Made by a program: the position numbers and the translations under genes. Of a stretch of DNA of 5,183 bases, positions 1-4,279 are shown piece after piece. Within the stretch, counting starts at the first letter, position 1. Each line of letters opens with the position of its first letter. Below the pieces are notes generated by a model, which did not search any database, was not told the DNA's origin, and saw only the letters and a list, made by a program, of their open reading frames with translations. This stretch comes from Candidatus Omnitrophota bacterium (GTDB lineage: Bacteria > Omnitrophota > Gorgyraeia > Gorgyraeales > Gorgyraeaceae), in assembly GCA_013202925.1 (NCBI GenBank), contig JABMRA010000034.1, positions 1 through 5,183 on the forward strand. The letters run 5' to 3'.

Positions 1-54
1 ATTGATCCTACCCACAATAATCGCAAATCTTTCTTCACTTGTTATCTCTTGCAT
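1..54 (-). CDS. Start of an unidentified gene, cut by the left edge
   Basis: An ATG at 54-52 opens a frame of 18 codons (MQEITSEERFAIIVGRIN) that stays open to base 1 and continues outside the window. The start is supported by a strong ribosome binding site, AAGGAGG, six bases upstream. The peptide is acidic at first and then hydrophobic. It is too short to assign a family and I do not recognise it. The gene lies downstream of a terminator and an inverted-repeat block on the same strand, so it probably has its own promoter; a candidate is listed at 116-144. The call as a real gene rests on the binding site and the open frame only. Confidence 0.6.
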   Translation of the reverse strand, partial: MQEITSEERFAIIVGRIN

Positions 55-78
55 ATCCCGCCTCCTTCAATGAGTACA

Positions 79-108
79 CAATTTACAGAACGAAGTGAAT
101 GTAAATTG
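79..108 (-). repeat. Hairpin in the left arm of the palindrome
   Basis: CAATTTACA (79-87) and TGTAAATTG (100-108) form a perfect 9-bp stem around a 12-base loop. On the minus strand the loop reads TTCACTTCGTTC. If the candidate promoter at 116-144 is used, transcription would start close to base 108, so this hairpin would form the 5' end of the mRNA for the gene at the left edge. Confidence 0.75.
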
Positions 109-115
109 CTGTGCG

Positions 116-144
116 AATTTAACCCTTGACATAAAAAATGTCAA
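116..144 (-). promoter_or_regulatory. Candidate sigma-70 promoter for the left-edge gene
   Basis: On the minus strand TTGACA (144-139), a perfect -35 box, is followed by a 17-base spacer and TAAATT (121-116), a 4 of 6 match to the -10 box. The expected start of transcription is near 110-108, about 55 bases before the ATG at 54. The promoter lies within the central dyad of the palindrome, so a dimeric regulator or a cruciform could affect it. The -35 match may be a by-product of the palindrome. Confidence 0.4.
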
Positions 145-151
145 GGGTTAA
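119..151. repeat. Central perfect 14-bp inverted repeat
   Basis: TTAACCCTTGACAT (119-132) is the exact reverse complement of 138-151, with five A bases between. It is the centre of the larger palindrome. Both strands carry TTGACA, the sigma-70 -35 consensus. There is no T-run directly after the stem on the minus strand, so I do not call it a terminator. The dyad could also be an operator. Confidence 0.8.
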
Positions 152-155
152 GCTC

Positions 156-196
156 GGACAAATAAGTTACGTCGCTTCGCTCCGTAACTTATGTCC
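156..196 (+). repeat. Hairpin in the right arm of the palindrome
   Basis: TAAGTTACG (163-171) pairs with CGTAACTTA (183-191). Beyond a two-base AA bulge at 161-162, GGACA (156-160) pairs with TGTCC (192-196). The 11-base loop is TCGCTTCGCTC. On the plus strand its stem and loop resemble the minus-strand reading of the hairpin at 79-108, so the two are inverted copies of one design. On the minus strand the loop contains GCGAAGC, known as an unusually stable DNA mini-hairpin. Confidence 0.75.
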
Positions 197-206
197 TCGC
201 TTAAAA

Positions 207-246
207 AGCAAAAACGTGTAGCCCTAAAAAATTCTGGCTACACGTT
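207..246 (-). terminator. Intrinsic terminator after the pseudopilin gene
   Basis: On the minus strand AACGTGTAGCC (246-236) and GGCTACACGTT (223-213) form a perfect 11-bp stem with a 12-base loop. The stem runs directly into a T-rich tail, TTTTTGCTTTTT (214-203). It begins 18 bases after the pseudopilin stop codon. It is the only convincing terminator I see in the window and marks the probable end of the long minus-strand transcript. Confidence 0.85.
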
Positions 247-264
247 GTAAAAAATCCCTTTCCA

Positions 265-723
265 TTAAAACGGCGAGGCCCATGTCCCCCCAGAAGCAGC
301 CTGCCACCTTACGTGCCCGCCAACATATAATATATTCCCGCCATGGGCCTTGTGATTATCTGCATTATCACAGGCTATGGGCTCATCTGAATCTGCTGAT
401 TCTGTGAGGCCTGCTTTGTATGAATAATCCCCGGCATCTGCTGTTGAAGGGATATCACTGTTGCTGGATGGGCATTTAAAGACCTCCAGGGAATCGATGT
501 AATCGCCATCTACCAGATCCTGAAGCGTCTTTGGGAATCTTTCCATATTATCCGTGGCATATAAATGCAGCGCAATGCCTATCTGTTTCAAATTATTCAT
601 GCAGCTCGTGCGCCTTGCCCTTTCACGGGCCTTGCCAACTGCCGGTAGGAGCATGCCTGCAAGTATGCCTATAATAGCTATTACAACCAAAAGCTCAATA
701 AGGGTAAATCCTCGCTTTTTCAT
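265..723 (-). CDS. Prepilin-type pseudopilin, PVC-like (H-X9-DG-like tail)
   Basis: This 152-residue protein begins with a prepilin signal: a short basic leader, then Gly5 | Phe-Thr-Leu-Ile-Glu with Glu at mature position +5, and a hydrophobic helix (about residues 6-27). Prepilin peptidase should cut after Gly5 and methylate Phe6, after which the helix anchors the subunit in the inner membrane and packs in a pseudopilus. The globular part has Cys41, Cys84 and Cys118. The C-terminus (residues 127-140, HGGNILYVGGHVRW) resembles the H-X9-DG pilins abundant in planctomycete-like bacteria, but the usual Asp-Gly is Gly-Gly here. The start has a strong purine-rich binding site (GGGGAGGAG). The gene follows coaB by 23 bases with no terminator between, so it may share that transcript. 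Its role (secretion pseudopilus, pilus or surface protein) cannot be told from sequence alone. Confidence 0.85.
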   Translation of the reverse strand: MKKRGFTLIELLVVIAIIGILAGMLLPAVGKARERARRTSCMNNLKQIGIALHLYATDNMERFPKTLQDLVDGDYIDSLEVFKCPSSNSDIPSTADAGDYSYKAGLTESADSDEPIACDNADNHKAHGGNILYVGGHVRWQAASGGTWASPF

Positions 724-746
724 ATCCTACTCCTCCCCATGTCTTT

Positions 747-1382
747 CTATTTTAAATACCACAGCTTGTCTATTTTGTCAAGCAAAACCTGCGCTATATA
801 TGCCTTGGATTTATTATTTATATATAACCTATGGCCTGTTTTATCGATTATAACTACGCCTAACTTATTGTAGCCAAATGGGTTATGATTTTTTGTCAGC
901 CGGTTGGCCACTATGAGGTCAAGATTTTTCTTTTTCAGCTTTTTAATCGAATTTTTGACCAGGGCCTCTGTTTCCAGGCTAAAACCAACGAACAACTTGC
1001 CCTCTTTGAGCCCTGACAACTCTCTGAGCAGATCCTTGTTTGGAAAAAGCTCTAGTGTCAACTTTTTCCCTCTCTTGATCTTTCTTTTTAAAACCCTCCC
1101 TGCCCTAAAATCCCCTACCGCAGCGCACATTATAAGACAATCTGCGTTTTTCAGCTCTCTCCTGAGCGCCTTTAGCAAATCATCGGCTGTTTGTATGGAA
1201 ATAAATTTCCTGACCTTGGGCGGGCTGAGTTTCACGGGGCCGCTTATAAGCGTAACAGCGTGCCTCCTCCTGGAAGCAGCCTCTGCTAATTTATAACCCA
1301 TGACGCCCGTGGATCTATTAGAAATAAATCTAACAGGATCGATTGGTTCACGCGTTGGACCAGCAGTGATTATTATTTTAAT
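747..1382 (-). CDS. coaB: Phosphopantothenate-cysteine ligase (CoaB domain), no normal start
   Basis: CoaB joins cysteine to 4'-phosphopantothenate using a nucleoside triphosphate, the step before CoaC acts in coenzyme A synthesis. Counting from Lys at 1379, visible motifs are ITAGPTREPIDPVRF (4-18) and ISNRSTG (19-25), whose Asn21 matches the key Asn of the ligase. AAVGDF follows at 86-91 (usually AAVAD), and the KIK motif at 100-102. The first ATG (1301) would delete the first 26 residues, including the ITAGPT and SNRSTG motifs, so it cannot be the working start. Above it the frame has no ATG, GTG or TTG back to its stop near 1532. I place the left limit at an ATT (1382-1380), which lies after AGAGGTGA. 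The alternative is a -1 frameshift from coaC at 1379-1376. Residue identity is clear; the mode of translation is not. Confidence 0.85.
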   Translation of the reverse strand: MKIIITAGPTREPIDPVRFISNRSTGVMGYKLAEAASRRRHAVTLISGPVKLSPPKVRKFISIQTADDLLKALRRELKNADCLIMCAAVGDFRAGRVLKRKIKRGKKLTLELFPNKDLLRELSGLKEGKLFVGFSLETEALVKNSIKKLKKKNLDLIVANRLTKNHNPFGYNKLGVVIIDKTGHRLYINNKSKAYIAQVLLDKIDKLWYLK

Positions 1383-1397
1383 AAACGCTTCACCTCT
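1373..1397 (-). promoter_or_regulatory. Possible -1 frameshift or non-ATG start signal at the coaC/coaB junction
   Basis: The minus strand reads AGAGGTGA (1397-1390), then GCGTTTATT, then AAAA (1379-1376), then the coaC stop TAA (1375-1373). A lysyl-tRNA on AAA can slip back one base and still pair fully (A-AAA), continuing as ATA-ATA-ATC in the CoaB frame. An SD-like sequence about 10 bases before a slip site is known to stimulate -1 frameshifting in E. coli dnaX. The same SD could instead start translation at the ATT at 1382. The sequence cannot separate these. Confidence 0.45.
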
Positions 1398-1915
1398 TTT
1401 ACTATTACTTCTACATCCTGGATATGGCCCAGGCCTTCTGAGCCGCAGGCGAGTTTTCCTTTGGTGGGACCAGTAAAGTGATAACCGGCCTTCTTCAGCT
1501 TGGAGATGTTTTCCTGCACGATCTTGTTCTTATACATGCCTTCGTTCATGGCCGGCGCAAAAAGTACAGGCGCCTTTGTGGCACAGATACTGCAGGTAAG
1601 CATGTCGTCGCAGATGCCTGCCGTAACCTTCCCGATTATATTCGCTGTTGCGGGCGCAACGAGCACGAGATCTGCCTTTTCTGCTAAAGATATATGCGCT
1701 GCATCCCATCCCTCCGTTAACTTAAATAGATCAGAGGTTACGACTTTATTGCCAGAGATGGACTGAAACAAGACCGGCCTTATGAATTCCTCAGCCTCTT
1801 TTGTCAAAACCACTTCTACGGACGCACCAAATCTACGAAGGGCCCTTATGACGTCTAGGGCCTTGTAGCATGCAACGCTGCCTGTAACACCGACTATGAT
1901 ATGTTTGGCTCTCAT
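1373..1915 (-). CDS. coaC: Phosphopantothenoylcysteine decarboxylase (CoaC domain)
   Basis: CoaC is a flavoprotein that decarboxylates 4'-phosphopantothenoylcysteine to 4'-phosphopantetheine in the cytoplasm. The 180-residue product has the FMN-binding start IIVGVTGSVACYKA (6-19), the active-site His74 in AAHISLAEKADLVLVAPATAN (His-Ile-Ser-Leu at 74-77), the PAMN motif (121-124) and the reductase-side Cys157 in KLACGSEG (154-161). The protein normally forms the N-terminal half of CoaBC. Here a TAA ends it just where the CoaB half begins in another frame. The ATG at 1915 belongs to the shared tail of the upstream heptamer element, and no Shine-Dalgarno sequence precedes it. Translation may therefore depend on coupling to rpoZ or on an unusual signal. 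The start itself is well supported because the family sequence begins within a few residues of it. Confidence 0.93.
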   Translation of the reverse strand: MRAKHIIVGVTGSVACYKALDVIRALRRFGASVEVVLTKEAEEFIRPVLFQSISGNKVVTSDLFKLTEGWDAAHISLAEKADLVLVAPATANIIGKVTAGICDDMLTCSICATKAPVLFAPAMNEGMYKNKIVQENISKLKKAGYHFTGPTKGKLACGSEGLGHIQDVEVIVKEVKRLLK

Positions 1916-1986
1916 GTTCTAGCGTATAGCGGGTAGCGTTTAGCATATAGCAAAACTATCCGCTATACGCTCTGCGCTATCCGCTA
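1911..1986. repeat. Heptamer inverted-array element, copy 1 (rpoZ-coaC gap)
   Basis: On the plus strand, units TAGCGTA, TAGCGGG, TAGCGTT, TAGCATA and a TAG stub run from 1920 to 1950. After a CAAAA spacer the opposite orientation follows: CTATCCG, CTATACG, CTCTGCG, CTATCCG and CTA (1956-1986). The two halves can fold into a long imperfect hairpin. The element fills the gap from four bases after the rpoZ stop up to the coaC start codon. Copy 2 (2771-2847) shares 55 of 62 arm positions by hand count and an exact 20-base block (1911-1930 = 2771-2790). Confidence 0.85.
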
Positions 1987-1990
1987 AATA

Positions 1991-2185
1991 TTATTCTTTA
2001 ACCTTGTATCTCACCTTGCCCTGGCTTATCTCCTCCAGCGCAATTGTTGAAAACTTCTTTGAATCGGTCTCAATAAGTTTTTTAGCCCCGTTATTCAACT
2101 CTATTGCCCGTTTTGCGGCCAGTAGCGTGACCTTGAAAATACTATCTCCGTTCTTAAAAACCCTTTCGCGAGCCACATAAGACAT
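1991..2185 (-). CDS. rpoZ: RNA polymerase omega subunit
   Basis: Omega is a small, non-catalytic RNA polymerase subunit that helps fold and retain beta-prime. The 64-residue product has the family core: SIFKVTLLAAKRAIELNNGA (15-34, matching the usual LLAAKRARQL pattern), a Lys-rich linker, then TIALEEISQGKVRYK (47-61). The length fits short omega proteins. The ATG follows the gmk stop with no gap (TAGATG), and the binding site GGGAGG (2197-2192) lies inside the last gmk codons, so the two genes should be translationally coupled. The gmk-rpoZ-coaBC order is common in bacteria and supports the call. The gene ends right before heptamer element copy 1. Confidence 0.92.
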   Translation of the reverse strand: MSYVARERVFKNGDSIFKVTLLAAKRAIELNNGAKKLIETDSKKFSTIALEEISQGKVRYKVKE

Positions 2186-2764
2186 CTATTTCCTCCCTAT
2201 CCTGCATCTCTCTGCAATAACAATAGAACGTAAATTTTCAATGGCTGATTCCAGCACTTTATTGACGACAACATAATCATATCTCGGAAGGTATGACAGT
2301 TCTTTCTTTGCGACCTTCAATCTCTTTGCGATCGCCTTTTTCGAATCGGTCGATCGGCCGACCAGGCGCTCCCTTAGCTTTGCCATGGAGGGAGGCAAAA
2401 TAAATATATAAACCGTCTTGATCCCGAGCCTCTTTATCTTCATCGCGCCCTGCACGTCTATACTCAGAAGCACGTCCTGGCCTTTGGCAACAAGGTGCTT
2501 GACGTATCTTTTAGGGGTGCCGTAGTATTCATTGAAGACCTTGGCCCACTCCAGAAATTCGTTCTTTTTTTTGCGTTTCAAAAATTCCTCTTTTTCTATG
2601 AAGATGTAGTCCATGCCGTCCCTCTCTCCGACACGAGGGGACCTTGTGGTCATAGAGATCGAACGGCTCAGTCCTCCCATGGAATCCACTAACCCGCTGC
2701 ACAGCGTGGTCTTTCCTGAGCCCGAAGGCGCTGAGATTATAAATAATATACCTTTTTTCTTCAT
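2186..2764 (-). CDS. gmk: Guanylate kinase
   Basis: Guanylate kinase phosphorylates GMP to GDP with ATP, feeding GTP pools in the cytoplasm. The 192-residue protein has the Walker A loop APSGSGKTT (12-20), the GMP-binding stretch TTRSPRVGERDGMDY (39-53), NEFLEWAKV and YYGTP (68-84), a central IDVQGA motif, and an Arg-rich lid (RERLVGRS). Length and motif order are normal for the family. The start lacks a clear Shine-Dalgarno sequence: the preceding bases belong to the tail of heptamer element copy 2. A 4-codon ORF from that tail ends in a TGA overlapping the gmk ATG (ATGA), which could supply coupling. The end overlaps the rpoZ binding site. Confidence 0.96.
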   Translation of the reverse strand: MKKKGILFIISAPSGSGKTTLCSGLVDSMGGLSRSISMTTRSPRVGERDGMDYIFIEKEEFLKRKKKNEFLEWAKVFNEYYGTPKRYVKHLVAKGQDVLLSIDVQGAMKIKRLGIKTVYIFILPPSMAKLRERLVGRSTDSKKAIAKRLKVAKKELSYLPRYDYVVVNKVLESAIENLRSIVIAERCRIGRK

Positions 2765-2775
2765 TGGTAGCTCAT
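2761..2775 (-). CDS. Possible 4-codon leader ORF coupled to gmk
   Basis: An ATG at 2775-2773, inside the conserved tail of heptamer element copy 2, opens ATG-AGC-TAC-CAA-TGA (MSYQ). Its stop codon overlaps the gmk start codon by four bases in the ATGA arrangement typical of translational coupling. No Shine-Dalgarno sequence precedes it. It may be chance, since such short ORFs are common. Confidence 0.2.
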   Translation of the reverse strand: MSYQ

Positions 2776-2847
2776 GTTCTAGCGTATAGCGTTTAGCGTT
2801 TAGCGTATAGTTTTTCTTATCCGCTATACGCTCTACGCTGCCCGCTA
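2771..2847. repeat. Heptamer inverted-array element, copy 2 (yicC-gmk gap)
   Basis: Plus-strand units TAGCGTA, TAGCGTT, TAGCGTT, TAGCGTA and TAG (2780-2810) face TTATCCG, CTATACG, CTCTACG, CTGCCCG and CTA (2817-2847) across a TTTTTC spacer. The outermost CTA is, on the minus strand, the TAG stop codon of yicC, so the element starts exactly at the end of that gene. It shares the block 2771-2790 with copy 1. The third right-arm unit has C instead of A at its third base in both copies, which argues for common descent rather than independent growth. Confidence 0.85.
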
Positions 2848-3729
2848 TTCTACGTTCTGGACCTGCTCGCGCATCTTCTCTGTCTCGCTCTTTATGTCCA
2901 CCACGAGCCTGGAGATCTTTACGCTGCCTGTCTTTGAGCCAAGCGTGTTTATCTCCCTCTGCAATTCCTGCAATATAAAATCAAGCCGCCTGCCAGCCTC
3001 TTTCGTCGAGGAAAGTGTGTTCCTTAAGGCATCCAGGTGGCTTTTTGCGCGGGTTATCTCTTCTGAGACATCGCTCTGTTTCGCAAATATGGCAAGTTCT
3101 GTTTCCAATCTCCTGTCGTCTATATCGTACGCTCGTTTTTTTAAAAGACTCTTTATCCTGGAGTCCAGTTTGTCCTTGTATTCGGAGACGATCTTGGGTA
3201 CGAGCCTGGATATCTTATCTATAGAGCCTGAAATCGTCTCTATCCTTTGTCTCAGGTCTTTATAAAGGGCCCTGCCCTCTTTTACCCTCATCCTGTTGCA
3301 ATCCAAAATAGCCTTTTTTATTGCCTGCTCAAGGCTGGGCCAGATCGCACTGGCATCGCGCTCTGGCTGCTCCTGCACGATCACATCCGGGAAAGAAAAT
3401 ATATGCGAGAGTTTTATATCATCCTTTAACCTGAACCGCTTTTTTATCCTGGTAAGCATCTTGTAGTATCTTGCTATTGCTTCATCGTCAAGCCTTATGG
3501 AATCAATTGCCTTCTCGCTCTTGCGGTGCAACAGAGACACATTCACCTTGCCGCGTCTTATATATTTATGCGTATAGTTCTTTATCTTGTCTTCCAGCGC
3601 AGAGAGGCTGTTTGGCATCCTCGAAGATACATCAAAGTACCTGTGGTTCACCGTGCGTATCTCGACGAGGAATCTGCCGAATCGCCCTTTTGACTCGCCC
3701 TTTCCAAACCCTGTCATGCTCTTTATCAC
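2845..3729 (-). CDS. yicC: YicC/YloC-family endoribonuclease
   Basis: YicC-family proteins are metal-dependent endoribonucleases involved in RNA turnover; the E. coli member acts on small RNAs. The 294-residue product shows both family signatures: SMTGFGKG (4-11) with EIRTVNHRYFD (23-33), and at the end DIKSETEKMREQVQNVE (278-294). The middle is rich in charged helix and Arg/Lys, as usual. The length matches the family. The start is a GTG (3729-3727) with GAGGAG seven bases upstream; an ATG three codons later lacks this spacing and would remove the conserved first residues. The stop codon TAG is part of heptamer element copy 2. Its place before gmk-rpoZ-coaBC is the classic arrangement. Confidence 0.95.
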   Translation of the reverse strand: MIKSMTGFGKGESKGRFGRFLVEIRTVNHRYFDVSSRMPNSLSALEDKIKNYTHKYIRRGKVNVSLLHRKSEKAIDSIRLDDEAIARYYKMLTRIKKRFRLKDDIKLSHIFSFPDVIVQEQPERDASAIWPSLEQAIKKAILDCNRMRVKEGRALYKDLRQRIETISGSIDKISRLVPKIVSEYKDKLDSRIKSLLKKRAYDIDDRRLETELAIFAKQSDVSEEITRAKSHLDALRNTLSSTKEAGRRLDFILQELQREINTLGSKTGSVKISRLVVDIKSETEKMREQVQNVE

Positions 3730-3736
3730 AAGTTAA

Positions 3737-3742
3737 CTCCTC
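3737..3742 (-). promoter_or_regulatory. Ribosome binding site deciding the yicC GTG start
   Basis: GAGGAG on the minus strand lies seven bases before the GTG at 3729-3727. This spacing selects GTG over the ATG at 3720-3718. Confidence 0.75.
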
Positions 3743-3750
3743 ACAATAAA

Positions 3751-4254
3751 TTATGACCAGACACGTTTTTCATGCTTATCGACTATTGTTTTCTTCGTCG
3801 GGTACAGTTCCACTATTATCTCATCCGGATCAAACCAGAGCTTTATCTCGCGTTCTGCCTCTTCTGTATCCGTAGAGGCGTGGAGCACGTTTTCATAAAT
3901 GCCGCTTGTCGTAATCCTGCCAAAAGAACCCCTGATGCTGGTTGACTCTGCCTCTTCTGGATTCGTAGAGCCGGCAAGTTCTCTGACTTTTTCAATAGCA
4001 TCCTTGCCCCAGTAGACCATGGCCATGACCTTGCGCCTATCATGTAGTTCTCCCTGAATATATTTTATGAGTTCTTTAAAAAATGGCTTGTCCTTCATGT
4101 GTTTATAGTGCTCTTCGGCAAGTTCTTTTGTTACCCTAACCATTTTAGCGGCAACGATTTCCAGCTTTGTCTCCGATAGCCTGGCAAGTATGTTTCCAGT
4201 GAGGGACTTTTTAAGCCCGTCGGGTTTAATAAGGACTAATGCTTGCTGGTTCAT
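3751..4254 (-). CDS. ndk: Nucleoside diphosphate kinase, extended form
   Basis: NDK transfers the gamma phosphate from ATP to nucleoside diphosphates through a phosphohistidine. Residues matching the catalytic set are all present: Lys10 in LIKPDGL, Tyr50, Arg91 and Thr97 in VRELAGSTNP, Arg108 in SIRGSFG, Asn122 and the phosphorylated His125 in ENVLHAS. At 167 residues it is longer than the usual 130-150. Extra residues lie around 69-75 (ELHDRRK), near 114-119, and in a charged C-terminal tail after about 150. The usual His-Gly-Ser-Asp is His-Ala-Ser-Thr. ATG at 4254 follows AGAGGAG by six bases. The gene sits 25 bases after parB and 21 before yicC. It partners functionally with gmk, which makes GDP. 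Confidence 0.95.
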   Translation of the reverse strand: MNQQALVLIKPDGLKKSLTGNILARLSETKLEIVAAKMVRVTKELAEEHYKHMKDKPFFKELIKYIQGELHDRRKVMAMVYWGKDAIEKVRELAGSTNPEEAESTSIRGSFGRITTSGIYENVLHASTDTEEAEREIKLWFDPDEIIVELYPTKKTIVDKHEKRVWS

Positions 4255-4279
4255 GGTAATCTCCTCTGGGGCAATTCGT

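Larger units (their letters stand above)
66..204. repeat. 139-bp imperfect palindrome with nested hairpins
   Basis: Bases 66-132 and 138-204 are both 67 long and are imperfect reverse complements around an AAAAA centre (133-137). In my hand alignment about 50 of 68 columns match, with two single-base gaps. The innermost 14 bp pair perfectly. Each arm contains its own smaller hairpin (79-108 and 156-196) with a shared CTTCG loop core. This fills most of the gene-free stretch 55-264. The layout resembles paired inverted REP-type units (BIMEs) or a small MITE, but no transposase or target duplication is visible. The element also overlaps a candidate promoter. Confidence 0.75.

Noticed and set aside
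126..154. Plus-strand promoter from the TTGACA at 126
   Set aside because: The -10 region at 17 bases (TAAGCT) is poor and no plus-strand gene follows.
66..204. tRNA or known riboswitch in the gene-free left region
   Set aside because: No cloverleaf, T-loop or riboswitch core could be found; the pairing is explained by the nested inverted repeats.
554..1296. Plus-strand open frames opposite the pseudopilin and coaB genes
   Set aside because: They lack recognisable domains and binding sites and lie antisense to genes with clear family motifs.
747..1301. CoaB starting at the ATG at 1301
   Set aside because: This would remove the ITAGPT and SNRSTG motifs, which are clearly encoded just upstream in the same frame and are needed for ligase function.
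1920..1986. Heptamer element as an intrinsic terminator
   Set aside because: No T-run follows the stem on the minus strand; the element leads directly into the coaC start codon.
1911..2847. CRISPR array
   Set aside because: There are only two repeat units about 850 bases apart with genes between them, and the 7-base periodicity has no unique spacers.
2894..3749. Plus-strand open frames opposite yicC
   Set aside because: Their Ser/Leu-rich, low-complexity translations are typical shadows of a charged helical protein on the other strand.
3843..4043. Minus-strand alternative frame within ndk
   Set aside because: It lies entirely within ndk in another frame, with no binding site and no family resemblance.
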